A DNA stretch of 64,000 nt from CAVONB01 sp963697205 (GTDB taxonomy: Bacteria > Pseudomonadota > Alphaproteobacteria > Rhizobiales > Hyphomicrobiaceae): the NCBI GenBank assembly GCA_963697205.1, contig CAVONB010000013.1:310001-374000 (forward strand), written 5' to 3'. A program made the position numbers and the translations under genes. The notes beneath the pieces were generated by a model. It did not search any database. It saw nothing but the letters and a program-made list of their open reading frames with translations, and was not told where the DNA came from. Positions 55,934 to 64,000 of this stretch are shown one piece after another. Position 1 is the stretch's first letter. The number at the start of each line of letters is the position of its first letter.

Positions 55934-57142
55934 ATGGACTTCTCACTGTCGAAAGACCAGCGCCACTGGCGCGACGTCGCGCGCACCTTCGTCGGCGAAG
56001 TCATCCGGCCGGACGTCTTGCGTCGCGACCGGCTGGCGACCGCCGAGGAGCGCATCCCCTGGGATTGGATCAAGGAAGCCGACAGGCGCGGCCTGAGGAC
56101 GCTTGCCATGCCAAAGGAGGTCGGCGGCGGCGGCGCCTCCATCCTGACGCTGTCGATCGTCGGCGAGGAGATCGGCGTTGGCGACCTCGGCATGGCCGTC
56201 ATTCTCGACCAGTGCTGGAAGTTCAATCACATTTTCACCGAGGCGATGAACGACGAGCAGCAGAAGCGCTTCATCCCGTTGTTCATGAAAGATCCGACCT
56301 GCGTGACCGCACTCGGCTTCACCGAGCCCGAGGTCGGCTCAGATCACCAGGGCTATTATGACGTGCCCGAGATCGACTTCCGCACGACCGCGGTACGCGA
56401 CGGCGACCACTTCATCCTGAACGGCACCAAGCGCTACGTCTCCAATGGCTGCATGGCAAAGCTCTATTTCGTCTGCGCCCGCCTCGATCCGGAAAAGAAG
56501 CTCTCCGAGAGCGGCGCCATCTTCGTCGTCACGCCGGACATGCCGGGCTTCCGCGCCGGCTTCTTCCACGAAAAGTCGTCCCAGCGGCTCGCCACCAACG
56601 GCACGTTCCACTTCGAGAACCTGCGCGTGCCCGCAACCAACCTGCTCGTCGGCGAGGGCATGCTCGCCCACCTGCGATCGAAGTACATGCCCGGCTCCAA
56701 GGCGGAAGCCGCCGCCACCGTACTCGGCGTCGGACGCGCTGCCTATGAGTACGCCTTCGACTACGCCAAGAAGCGCAAGCAGGGCGGCGCGCCGATCATC
56801 GAGCACCAGGCCGTCGCCTTGCTGCTCGGCCAGATGGCGATGGAACTGGACGCAGCCCGCAATCAGATCTGGAAGGCCGCCTGGGCCGCCGACGAGAAGA
56901 AGTCGGAAGCACGCGTGATGGGCCTCTTCGCCAAGGTCAACGCGTCGGAAGTCGCCTTCAAGGCGTGCAAGCTCGCCGCCGAGATCCTGGGCGGTGCCGG
57001 CATCATGCACGACCACCCCGTCGAGAAGTACATGCGCGATGCGGCAAGCTTCCTACACTCCGACGGCACCAACCAGATGTGCCTGCTGCGCGCCGTCCGT
57101 GCCATCGCCAACGACCGGCAAGCTCAGGAATACGGCTTCTGA
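55934..57142 (+). CDS. acyl-CoA dehydrogenase
   Basis: FAD enzyme that forms the alpha-beta double bond in an acyl-CoA, 402 residues. The N-terminal domain starts MDFSLSKDQRHWRDVARTFV. The flavin site lies in CVTALGFTEPEVGSDHQGYY and FILNGTKRYVSNG, and the C-terminal LGGAGIMHDHPVEKYMRDA helix is complete. CCGGAGGAACAGTC precedes the ATG. It lies 52 bases after the lyase gene in the same direction. Which acyl chain it oxidises is unknown. Confidence 0.93.
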   Translation: MDFSLSKDQRHWRDVARTFVGEVIRPDVLRRDRLATAEERIPWDWIKEADRRGLRTLAMPKEVGGGGASILTLSIVGEEIGVGDLGMAVILDQCWKFNHIFTEAMNDEQQKRFIPLFMKDPTCVTALGFTEPEVGSDHQGYYDVPEIDFRTTAVRDGDHFILNGTKRYVSNGCMAKLYFVCARLDPEKKLSESGAIFVVTPDMPGFRAGFFHEKSSQRLATNGTFHFENLRVPATNLLVGEGMLAHLRSKYMPGSKAEAAATVLGVGRAAYEYAFDYAKKRKQGGAPIIEHQAVALLLGQMAMELDAARNQIWKAAWAADEKKSEARVMGLFAKVNASEVAFKACKLAAEILGGAGIMHDHPVEKYMRDAASFLHSDGTNQMCLLRAVRAIANDRQAQEYGF

Positions 57143-57202
57143 CCGACCGGGCTTCGGCCAAGGCCGAAGCACAACCCCAAAGTAAGCGGGCAGTCTTGAC
57201 GC

Positions 57203-58150
57203 ATGACCGACGTCGCCCCCGCTCGCCCCAATCAGGCCCCGCCCGGACACGCGCCTGCGCGCCAACCAACGCGCGCCGGTCCACTCGACTACCTCCTCCT
57301 CGGCCTGCTCGCCGTGCTGTGGGGCTCGTCCTACCTCTGGATCAAACTCGCCGTCCCCACGATCCCGCCCCTGACGCTGATCACCGCGCGCGTCGGCATC
57401 GCCGCGATCGTCCTCTATGGCGTCATGCGCGCCATGGACCACCGCCTGCCCCGCACCCATCAGCCCTGGCGGGCCATGACCGTGCAAGGCATCCTCAACA
57501 GTGTCGCGCCCTGGACGCTGCTCGCCTGGGGCCAGCGCTTCGTCGATGCGAGCCTCGCCGGCGTGCTGAATTCCACCTCGCCCATCTTCGTCGTGCTGCT
57601 GACGCTTCTATGGACCCGTCACGAGCGCGTCGGCGGTCTGCGCCTGGCCGGCGCTTTGCTCGGCCTCGCCGGTGTCCTCGCCGTAATCGGCATCGACGCC
57701 GTCGCGACGCTGGGCGACAGCGTCCTGCCGCAGATCGCCGTCCTGGGTGGGGCGGTGCTGTACGCGTCCGCTGCGATCTACGGCACGCGCTTTGCCGACC
57801 AACCACCCGTCGTCACGGCCACCGGCGCCATGCTCGCCTCCACCGGATTGCTATTGCCTGCAAGCCTCGTCGTCGACCGGCCCTGGACGCTCGAGCCGTC
57901 GTTGCAAGCAGTCGTCGCCACGATCGTGTTGAGTGTCGCCTGCACCGCATTGGCGCTGCTGATCTACTTCCGCCTGGTGCGCACGCTCGGCTCGCTGGGC
58001 ACGGCAAGCCAGGCCTACCTGCGCTCCAGTGTCGGCGTCGCGCTCGGCATCCTGGTCCTCGGCGAGACCATCACGCCGCTGATCGGCATGGGCCTTGCCG
58101 CCACCATCCTCGGCGTCGCACTAATCAACTGGCGACGAAATCCGGCGTGA
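57203..58150 (+). CDS. EamA/DMT family transporter
   Basis: Ten-helix drug/metabolite transporter of 315 residues. Two EamA halves are visible, the first starting YLLLGLLAVLWGSSYLWIKL, the second IAVLGGAVLYASAAIYGTRF. The motifs LNSVAPWTLLAWGQRFVDAS and AYLRSSVGVALGILVLGETI are typical. A Pro/Arg-rich N-terminal tail of about 28 residues precedes helix 1. It probably exports a small metabolite. It follows the acyl-CoA dehydrogenase by 60 bases; whether it belongs to the same operon is unclear. Confidence 0.92.
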   Translation: MTDVAPARPNQAPPGHAPARQPTRAGPLDYLLLGLLAVLWGSSYLWIKLAVPTIPPLTLITARVGIAAIVLYGVMRAMDHRLPRTHQPWRAMTVQGILNSVAPWTLLAWGQRFVDASLAGVLNSTSPIFVVLLTLLWTRHERVGGLRLAGALLGLAGVLAVIGIDAVATLGDSVLPQIAVLGGAVLYASAAIYGTRFADQPPVVTATGAMLASTGLLLPASLVVDRPWTLEPSLQAVVATIVLSVACTALALLIYFRLVRTLGSLGTASQAYLRSSVGVALGILVLGETITPLIGMGLAATILGVALINWRRNPA

Positions 58151-58204
58151 CCCGTCGTCTGGCCACGCCGGCTGTTTGCACCGTCACGATGCAACACCTG
58201 AACG

Positions 58205-58687
58205 TCAAACGTCGATCCACTCGCCCTGGTGCTTGATGCGATGCTTGACGAGGCCTGGCTGCAAGCAGACCTCGATGAAGCAGCCCTGCTCCGCCGCCGC
58301 CATCAACCGCTTCTTGTCCTCCAGCGACGCCCGGTCGCCGACATCGATATCCATCGTGAAAGCCACGCCGCGGCTCTTGTAAGGCTCCACGCCCTCCTGC
58401 TCAGCCTGCCACTGGCACCGGCAGTTGACCGAAAAATCCGTCACGTCGATGTTCAGCCGCTTCGAAAAGGCCCGCAACTGGGTCATGATGCAGGCCGTGA
58501 GCCCGCTGGTAAAATACGCCAGCGGATAGGGCGCCGTCCCATCGCCACCGTGATACGGACCCTCGTCGGTTGGCAGGAAGTCCGTCCGCGGCGCGGCCCC
58601 GCGCATATGCACGCTGACATCGTTGCGGAACTTGGACGTGTTGGTCCCTTCCGCATCGAAAATGACATCGAAACTCTTCTTGGCCAT
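58205..58687 (-). CDS. OsmC family peroxiredoxin-like protein
   Basis: Protein of 160 residues that reduces organic hydroperoxides in the OsmC/Ohr superfamily. The two redox cysteines sit in SGLTACIMTQLRAF and AAAEQGCFIEVCLQP. The N-terminal strand AKKSFDVIFDAEGTNTSKFR fits. It is the last gene of the minus-strand TetR operon, 79 bases after the peroxiredoxin gene. A GGAGGAAAT ribosome binding site precedes the ATG. The substrate is probably a lipid or organic peroxide; exact family branch unsure. Confidence 0.88.
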   Translation of the reverse strand: MAKKSFDVIFDAEGTNTSKFRNDVSVHMRGAAPRTDFLPTDEGPYHGGDGTAPYPLAYFTSGLTACIMTQLRAFSKRLNIDVTDFSVNCRCQWQAEQEGVEPYKSRGVAFTMDIDVGDRASLEDKKRLMAAAEQGCFIEVCLQPGLVKHRIKHQGEWIDV

Positions 58688-58766
58688 TCCATTTCCTCCT
58701 TGTGTTCAATGTTTGTTGTCAGTGAAAGGCCGCGCCGGCCTTGATCGACCAGCGCGACCTGAACAG

Positions 58767-59336
58767 TTACTCCGCAGCCTCGGGCAATCCAACCACTTCG
58801 CCACGCGCGGGATAATCCTTGGCGATGACGAAATCGAGCGCCTTGAGAATGTCGGCGAAGCCCGGCCGTGCGAACGGCATCGTCTGCACCGTGCCGAAGT
58901 ACAGCGTACCATCGGCCCGCACCAGAAACAGACCGGGCTCCACGAACAGTGCCGGCTCCTCAACGCCGATCGACGTCTTCCCCTTCCCGCTCGAGATGTA
59001 GAGACCCCAGGCCCGACCCTGTGCCAGCGTCAATCCGTAGCCAAGCCGCAGCTTGTCCAGTCCCCAGTCGCGCTTGGTCTGCTCTGCGCGCTCCTGGCTG
59101 TCGCTCGAAAGCGCGATGACGTTTACGCCCTTGGCCGCGAAATCACCGAGCTTCGATTGCAGGTCGCCCAGATAGCCCTTGCAGATCGGGCAGTGCAGTC
59201 CGCGGTAGACCACGATCAGCGTGAAATTCTGCGGATTGTCGCCCGACAGCGTCCAAGACCCGCCGCCCGCCAGCGGCAGCGTCACATCGGGTACGGGTTG
59301 GCGCGGGACGAGTGGCTGCTGAGTGCTCATGGTCAT
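58767..59336 (-). CDS. AhpC/TSA-type peroxiredoxin-like protein
   Basis: Thioredoxin-fold protein of 189 residues. The active site is VYRGLHCPICKGYLGDLQSK, a CPxC pair, and the following VIALSSDSQERAEQTKRDWG segment is typical of alkyl hydroperoxide reductase relatives. A Pro-rich start leads into VPDVTLPLAGGGSWTLSGDN. It probably reduces peroxides, or acts as a thiol oxidoreductase. There are two possible ATG starts six bases apart; GGAG lies upstream of both. The GST genes lie immediately upstream on the same strand. Confidence 0.87.
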   Translation of the reverse strand: MTMSTQQPLVPRQPVPDVTLPLAGGGSWTLSGDNPQNFTLIVVYRGLHCPICKGYLGDLQSKLGDFAAKGVNVIALSSDSQERAEQTKRDWGLDKLRLGYGLTLAQGRAWGLYISSGKGKTSIGVEEPALFVEPGLFLVRADGTLYFGTVQTMPFARPGFADILKALDFVIAKDYPARGEVVGLPEAAE

Positions 59337-59410
59337 TCAACTCCGTTTTTGGGTCTGAAACTGCGTTGCCCCGCCGATCACCACCGATGACCCGCGAGCT
59401 CGTTGCCGCA

Positions 59411-60109
59411 TCACGCCTCGTAGCCCGGCGCATTGCGGCCGAGGCCGTTGCAGGCGTCCAGCATCCGCTGGCGCCAAATTTCGAGCGTGTCGTTGGTGTC
59501 GAGAAGTGGGAACCCGCTGATCGAGCGCGCCCACAGGAAGCCGCCCGCCACGATGTAGTCGGCATACATCGGCCGCGCGCCCCCCAGATACGGTTGCGAC
59601 GCACTGATCGTCGCGCGCACCGGATGCATGGCCTTGCGGAACTGTTCGCGCACCGCCTCACGCCCCGCATGCACCGCCTCCAGCGTCTTGCCGAAACGCT
59701 TCTCGCGCGACGTCCGGAAGTAGGCCTTGTCCTTTTCCGCGCAGTGATCGTGGATGTCGAGCACCAGCATCGGCGCCAGCAGCGGATGGATCACGTTATC
59801 CATCCACGTGTTGACGAACCGCGTGACGGGAACGGCCGCAGCCCCGCCGAACAGCGAGGGCCGATCGGGATATGCCTCTTCCAAGTGGAGCGCGATCGCC
59901 CAGGAATCCTCCACCCTCGTCTCGCCGTCGACCAGGATCGGAACGCGTCCGATGCTGGTCGGCTGCAGCACGTCGGTCTCCGTGAAGCGCCAGGCGATCG
60001 TATCGACCGACAAGCCCTTGTGCGCCAGCGCAAGCTTCGTGCGCCAGCAGAACGGACTGAACCGCCGATCGTCCTCGGCACCTGCCAGATCGAACATCTT
60101 GATCGTCAT
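59411..60109 (-). CDS. glutathione S-transferase family protein (1)
   Basis: Protein of 232 residues with an N-terminal thioredoxin-like GST domain. FDLAGAEDDRRFSPFCWRTK places Ser/Cys near the glutathione site, and RVPILVDGETRVEDSWAIAL contains the cis-Pro and SER-type motif. A C-terminal all-helical domain follows (DNVIHPLLAPMLVLDIHDHC). The ATG at 60109 is preferred to one 15 codons upstream. It lies 75 bases downstream of the second GST gene. It probably conjugates or reduces an electrophile. Confidence 0.85.
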   Translation of the reverse strand: MTIKMFDLAGAEDDRRFSPFCWRTKLALAHKGLSVDTIAWRFTETDVLQPTSIGRVPILVDGETRVEDSWAIALHLEEAYPDRPSLFGGAAAVPVTRFVNTWMDNVIHPLLAPMLVLDIHDHCAEKDKAYFRTSREKRFGKTLEAVHAGREAVREQFRKAMHPVRATISASQPYLGGARPMYADYIVAGGFLWARSISGFPLLDTNDTLEIWRQRMLDACNGLGRNAPGYEA

Positions 60110-60184
60110 CACCGTCTCCATCCCCGGGCGCGCCACTGTCCTCATCGGCCGCACCTGCGTTTCACTGCCAAGTTTCCGCGCCGG

Positions 60185-60886
60185 CTACTTCTTGTCGATG
60201 ATGGCCGACGTCTGCCCGAACAGCACCTTCTTGGCGTCTTCCGAAACCGTCGGCTGCGTGTTGACCTCCTTGGCCTTGTCATAGGCCCGGATCGTCGCAG
60301 GCCGCGCCTTGATCGCCTCGAACCACCGCTTCAGATTCGGGAAGTCCTCCAGCTTCTGGCCCTGCCGCTCGTGAGGCACGATCCACGGATAGGACGCCAT
60401 GTCGGCGATCGAATACGATCCCGCCACGAACTCGCGATCGGCAAGCCGCTTGTTCAGCACGCCATAGAGCCGGTTGGTCTCTTTCTGGTAGCGCTCGATC
60501 GCATAGGGAATTTTCTCCGGCGCATACTGTCCGAAGTGATGGTTCTGCCCGGCCATGGGACCAAGCCCGCCCATCTGCCAGAACAACCACTGCAGCGCAT
60601 CCGTCCGCCCGCGCAGATCCGTCGGCAGGAACTGGCCTGTCTTCTCGGCCAGATAGACGAGGATCGCGCCCGATTCGAACACCGGGATCGGCGCGCCGCC
60701 GCCGGTGGGATCGCGATCCAGGATTGCCGGAATCCGGTTGTTGGGCGCGATCTCCAGGAACGCCGGCTTGAACTGATCCCCCTTGGAGATGTTGACGGGC
60801 ACGATCGTATAGGGAACGCCCGCCTCCTCCAGGAACATTGTCACCTTGTGGCCGTTCGGCGTCGTCCAGTAATGCAACTCGATCAT
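60185..60886 (-). CDS. glutathione S-transferase family protein (2), YfcG-like
   Basis: Protein of 233 residues of the Ure2p/YfcG-like group, which often have disulfide-bond reductase activity. The start IELHYWTTPNGHKVTMFLEE and the stretch APNNRIPAILDRDPTGGGAP fit; the C-terminal domain has QWLFWQMGGLGPMAGQNHHF and SYPWIVPHERQGQKLEDFPN. Its start lies three bases after the TetR stop, so the two genes are translationally linked. Confidence 0.9.
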   Translation of the reverse strand: MIELHYWTTPNGHKVTMFLEEAGVPYTIVPVNISKGDQFKPAFLEIAPNNRIPAILDRDPTGGGAPIPVFESGAILVYLAEKTGQFLPTDLRGRTDALQWLFWQMGGLGPMAGQNHHFGQYAPEKIPYAIERYQKETNRLYGVLNKRLADREFVAGSYSIADMASYPWIVPHERQGQKLEDFPNLKRWFEAIKARPATIRAYDKAKEVNTQPTVSEDAKKVLFGQTSAIIDKK

Positions 60887-60889
60887 CGC

Positions 60890-61573
60890 TCACCTCGATT
60901 TTTTGTGGGTCTTGACCTTGACGTCCCTTCCGCGGCGAACCGTCGTCGCGCCACGCTTGCGCTGACCGGCATGCGCCTCGCCCGCCGAAGCCGGCCCCAG
61001 CATCGACAACGCCGGCCGCACCAGTCCGCGCAAAGTCGTCTCGTCGGGCCGCGAACGCGCCAGCACGCGAATGCCCAAGAGCAGCGCCAGCAAGAGTTCC
61101 GCCGTCTCGCCCGCATCGATGTCGGCTGCGATTGTACCGTCACCTTGTCCCGCAAGGATCGAGCGGCGAAAGAACCCCGCGACCTCGCCCAGATGCCCCG
61201 CGATGCGCTGGCCAAGCTCCGCATCGTGCGGAGCCACCTCGAGTGCGGAATTGACCAGGAAGCACCCGCGCCGGTCCTCGTCCGAAACCGACCGCTCGAT
61301 GATCTCCGAAAAAAAGGTCTCGATGGCCCGCCGCGGCGGATACCCCGCCTCCAGCCGGTCCAGCCGCGCGCGCGTCGCCTGCTCGCAATAGGTCTCGAGC
61401 GCCAGCGCAAACAACGTCCGCTTGTCGCCGAACGCGTTGTAGAGCGACGTGCCCGTGATCCCCATCTCCTCGGCCAGATCGCGTACGCTGGTCGCGGCAA
61501 AACCCCGCCGCCAGAAGCAGTCGATGGCCGCTTCGACGACGCTGGCTTCATCGAATGTGCGCGGTCGGGCCAA
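60890..61573 (-). CDS. TetR family repressor of the GST operon
   Basis: Transcription factor of 227 residues. The N-terminal helix-turn-helix reads FAATSVRDLAEEMGITGTSL, followed by the usual YNAFGDKRTLF recognition segment. The ligand-binding helices include a single Cys in RRGCFLVNSALEVAP; similar Cys-containing TetR proteins sense electrophiles. The Lys/Arg-rich C-terminal tail is disordered. The start is a TTG with GAGGAGATCCCG upstream. It heads the GST/peroxiredoxin/OsmC operon, and a 22-bp palindrome 83 bases upstream is its likely operator. Confidence 0.9.
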   Translation of the reverse strand: MARPRTFDEASVVEAAIDCFWRRGFAATSVRDLAEEMGITGTSLYNAFGDKRTLFALALETYCEQATRARLDRLEAGYPPRRAIETFFSEIIERSVSDEDRRGCFLVNSALEVAPHDAELGQRIAGHLGEVAGFFRRSILAGQGDGTIAADIDAGETAELLLALLLGIRVLARSRPDETTLRGLVRPALSMLGPASAGEAHAGQRKRGATTVRRGRDVKVKTHKKSR

Positions 61574-61655
61574 CGGGATCTCCTCGAGCGTTCATGCCGC
61601 GAAAGGCGCGCCAAGCCATGGGGCCCGCCGGTCGACGCGCGCACCATAGACGCCT

Positions 61656-61677
61656 TTTTGGATCGGTCGATACAAAA
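61656..61677. promoter_or_regulatory. 22-bp palindrome, likely TetR operator
   Basis: The two arms TTTTGGATCGG and TCGATACAAAA are inverted repeats. TTTTG pairs with CAAAA and ATCG with CGAT, so 18 of 22 positions are symmetric. It lies in the gap between ltaE and the tetR start, where the operon promoter should be. Confidence 0.7.
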
Positions 61678-61757
61678 TTAGGAAACGCCCGTTACAAAAA
61701 GTTGTGATCACCGTTCGCCATCGCGGGTCCGCGCATGTCCACGAACGCCGCGAACCC

Positions 61758-62795
61758 TCATCCGTCCGCGCGCACGGCTGCCGCAACGTCGGCCACGAAA
61801 CGGTCGACCGTCTCAGGCGCCGTGTCCCAAGCGCACATCAGCCGGCATCCCGTCTGCCCGAAGAACGTGATGAACTGCCAGCCCTTGGCGCGCACCGCCG
61901 CCTGTAGCGATGGCGCCATCTCCACGAACACGCCGTTCGCCTGCGTCGGCGCCATCAGTTTCAATCCGGGCAGGGATGTGAGCCCCAGCGCAAGCCTGTC
62001 GGCCATGGCGTTGGCGTGTCGCGCGTTGGCGAGCCAGACATCGCCGTCGAGGAGCCCGAGCCACGGCGCCGTCATCAGCCGCATCTTGGAATTGAGCTGG
62101 CCGCCCTGCTTGATCCGCCAGGGAAACTCGTCCGCCAACTGTCGATCGAAGAACACCACCGCCTCGCCCGATCCCAGACCGTTCTTCGTCCCCCCGAACG
62201 ACAACACGTCGACGCCCGCCTTCCACGTCATCTCCGCCGGCGACACACCGAGCCGCGCGACCGCGTTGGCAAAGCGTGCCCCGTCCATGTGCACCTTCAG
62301 GCCGAACGGCCGCGCCGCCGCCGCCACCGCGGCCACCTCGTCGGGTTGGTAGACCGTGCCCATCTCCGTCGCCTGAGTCAGGCTGACGACGCGCGGCCGG
62401 CTGGTATGAATGCGCCCGACGATCCCGCACGCCTCCTCCACGGCCTCCGGCGTCACCTTCGCCAGCGGCGTGTCGACGCCCAGCACCTTGGCGCCGCCCG
62501 AGAAGAACTCCGGCGCCCCCGTCTCGTCCTCCGCGACATGCGAAACCCGGTGCGCGATCACCGCGTGATACGAGCGCGTCAGATGCGCCAGCGCCAGCGC
62601 ATTGGCGCCGGTGCCGCTGAACACGAAAAACACCGCGCACTCCGTCGCAAACAGCGCCTGGATGCGCGCCCGCGCCTTGGCCGTCCAGCGATCGTCGCCG
62701 TAGCCGACCACGTGGCCGTCGCGGTTGGCCTCCAGCATCGCAGCCACGGCCTCGGGGCACATGCCCGCGTTGTTGTCGGAGACGAACTGCTGCAT
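61758..62795 (-). CDS. ltaE: low-specificity threonine aldolase
   Basis: PLP enzyme of 345 residues that splits L-threonine or L-allo-threonine to glycine and acetaldehyde. The start QQFVSDNNAGMCPEAVAAML, the VFFVFSGTGANALALAHLTR stretch and the Schiff-base Lys204 in LSFGGTKNGLGSGEAVVFFD are typical, with MDGARFANAVARLGV in between. The ATG at 62795 begins at the family start; the upstream frame is not conserved. It may instead be a related beta-eliminating lyase. It follows the beta-propeller gene by 64 bases. Confidence 0.9.
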   Translation of the reverse strand: MQQFVSDNNAGMCPEAVAAMLEANRDGHVVGYGDDRWTAKARARIQALFATECAVFFVFSGTGANALALAHLTRSYHAVIAHRVSHVAEDETGAPEFFSGGAKVLGVDTPLAKVTPEAVEEACGIVGRIHTSRPRVVSLTQATEMGTVYQPDEVAAVAAAARPFGLKVHMDGARFANAVARLGVSPAEMTWKAGVDVLSFGGTKNGLGSGEAVVFFDRQLADEFPWRIKQGGQLNSKMRLMTAPWLGLLDGDVWLANARHANAMADRLALGLTSLPGLKLMAPTQANGVFVEMAPSLQAAVRAKGWQFITFFGQTGCRLMCAWDTAPETVDRFVADVAAAVRADG

Positions 62796-62859
62796 CACCC
62801 TGCCCCGTCGCAAGCACGTTGCGCTGACCGCGGCCCCATGCGCGCGGACAACCGCCGCA

Positions 62860-63864
62860 TCAGAAGAATGCCAGCACCTCGATGCCGTTGCTCCCGGTAT
62901 AGGCCTTGATCGGGCGCTGCGTTTCCAGATCAATCGCCGTCACCAGCCCACTGTCGTGGCTGGACACGAGCACCGTCCGGCCATCCGCCGTGAACGCCAT
63001 GCCCTGCGGCCCTTTGGCCACCGGCACCACGATCTGCCGGCGCAGGTCGCCCGCATCGATGATCCACGCCAGCCCCGTCTGGTAGGCCGTCGCCACCAGC
63101 CAACGTCCGTCCGGAGAGAATCCGAGTTTCGACAGGAACGACCGCTTGGGGTTCGGCAACGGATACTGCGCAAGCGGGATCGTATCGACCAGCGTGTGGC
63201 TTGCCGTCTCGATGACGCGGATGTTGTTCATCGTGTTGTCGAGCAGCATGACGCGCGTCCCGTCCGCCGTCGGCAGGATCGCTTCGCTGCCCGAGCCGTT
63301 GCCACGCTCCACGCCAGGCTGGCCCACGCGCACTTGCGCCACGAACCGGTCGGCGATCCGGTCGAACACACCGACGTCGCCTTCCTTCGACGACACATAG
63401 AGCCGGCTCTCGTCGGGCAGCATCACCAGGATGTGCGGACCCTTGCCGGGCGTGTCATAGACCGCCTCAATGGCGCGCTTGGCCGGATCGATGCGCAAAA
63501 GCTTGCTCTTGATGTCGCACACCACCCAAAGCTTCCCGTCCGTCGTCGCCACCATGCCGTGCGGCGCCTCGAACTCAACAAGCGACATCACGTCGGCCAG
63601 CTGGCGCCCCGCGATGTCGATAGTGATGATCTTGTTGTTCGGGTTCTTGTTGCCCCCGTAGATGCCGTCGCCGTAAAGCGGCGCATAGCCGAGCTTTCGA
63701 TCCGGCGCGATCGCGAGCTCGTGCAGGCACGGCTCCGGCGCGTCGAAGTGGGAGATCTCCTCGATCGTGCCCGGATCGTAGAAACGAACCTTGTTGCCGA
63801 CCTTGTCGATGGCGATCAAACCGGAGGTGCCGGTGATGTTGCTGCCGGCGTAAGCAAGTTGCAT
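62860..63864 (-). CDS. YncE-like beta-propeller protein
   Basis: Protein of 334 residues composed of repeated four-stranded blades. It contains AIDKVGNKVRFYDPGTIEEI, HELAIAPDRKLGYAPLYGDG, EAPHGMVATTDGKLWVVCDI, KLGFSPDGRWLVATAYQTGL and FTADGRTVLVSSHDSGLVTA. This pattern fits seven-bladed lactonase/YncE proteins. No signal peptide is visible at the ATG at 63864, so it may be cytoplasmic. The function is unknown. The remaining 136 bases to the window edge hold no recognised gene. Confidence 0.8.
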   Translation of the reverse strand: MQLAYAGSNITGTSGLIAIDKVGNKVRFYDPGTIEEISHFDAPEPCLHELAIAPDRKLGYAPLYGDGIYGGNKNPNNKIITIDIAGRQLADVMSLVEFEAPHGMVATTDGKLWVVCDIKSKLLRIDPAKRAIEAVYDTPGKGPHILVMLPDESRLYVSSKEGDVGVFDRIADRFVAQVRVGQPGVERGNGSGSEAILPTADGTRVMLLDNTMNNIRVIETASHTLVDTIPLAQYPLPNPKRSFLSKLGFSPDGRWLVATAYQTGLAWIIDAGDLRRQIVVPVAKGPQGMAFTADGRTVLVSSHDSGLVTAIDLETQRPIKAYTGSNGIEVLAFF

Positions 63865-64000
63865 GGCGTATCCTGGTCCTGGCGGATGCGGGCTGGCATA
63901 ACGGTCGCAGGGCGCCAATCTGACGGCAGGATGCGACCGCGATCAATCCCCAAACCCATCGCCCGCAGGCATTTCGCACCACCCATGCGTCACGCCCGCC

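Overview
The window is GC-rich chromosomal DNA from an alphaproteobacterium, most likely of the order Hyphomicrobiales (Rhizobiales). Three gene orders support this: ntrY-ntrX-dat-hfq-hflX-mazG; pepA / lptF-lptG-lptD-surA-pdxA-rsmA facing fabD-fabG-acpP-fabF-mltG-yicC-gmk; and an eipA (DUF1134) gene. The genus cannot be fixed from the sequence. I see no insertion sequence, prophage, CRISPR array, rRNA operon or replication origin.

Layout. 0.3-9.4 kb: the NtrY/NtrX two-component system, a class IV aminotransferase, Hfq, HflX, a GYD-domain protein, MazG and an unknown membrane protein. 9.7-27.2 kb: a housekeeping block with leucyl aminopeptidase, the outer-membrane LPS export genes lptF/lptG/lptD, surA, pdxA and rsmA on the plus strand, then gmk, yicC, mltG, fabF, acpP, fabG and fabD on the minus strand. 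27.3-33.2 kb: envelope genes (small secreted protein, EipA, L,D-transpeptidase), a DNA photolyase and a TPR protein. 33.3-40.6 kb: a TRAP transporter with an isocitrate-lyase-family enzyme, DoxX and a tartrate dehydrogenase-like enzyme, then the NAD(P)HX repair enzyme. 40.6-43.3 kb: a VOC protein and the nitrogen pair glnB-glnA behind a good sigma-54 promoter. 43.3-49.1 kb: small membrane protein, cupin, NTF2-like/GNAT pair, a three-gene deacetylase/ATP-grasp/PHP cassette of unknown product, and a SIMPL protein. 49.28 kb: a CAT-anticodon tRNA. 50-58.2 kb: catabolic genes (Gfo/Idh/MocA, LLM flavin oxidoreductase, amidohydrolase, CoA transferase, CoA-ester lyase, acyl-CoA dehydrogenase, EamA exporter). 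58.2-61.6 kb: a TetR-controlled thiol/electrophile defence operon (TetR, two GSTs, peroxiredoxin, OsmC). 61.7-64 kb: threonine aldolase and a YncE-like beta-propeller.

The genes fall into a few working groups. NtrYX, GlnB and GlnA belong to nitrogen and redox sensing. The fab, mltG, gmk and lpt genes supply membrane and envelope synthesis. The two carboxylate modules (TRAP plus lyase plus dehydrogenase; CoA transferase plus lyase plus acyl-CoA dehydrogenase) look like uptake and breakdown of organic acids whose identity is not shown.

The sequence as given breaks four conserved genes (ntrX, lptF, lptG, lptD) with nine single-base insertions and probably one homopolymer deletion. Removing or adding these bases restores normal-length proteins, so I read them as sequence errors or very recent lesions. 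I list these genes as CDS with the breaks marked. The best candidates for something undescribed are the deacetylase/ATP-grasp/PHP cassette at 45.6-48.3 kb and the TetR operon with its 22-bp operator.
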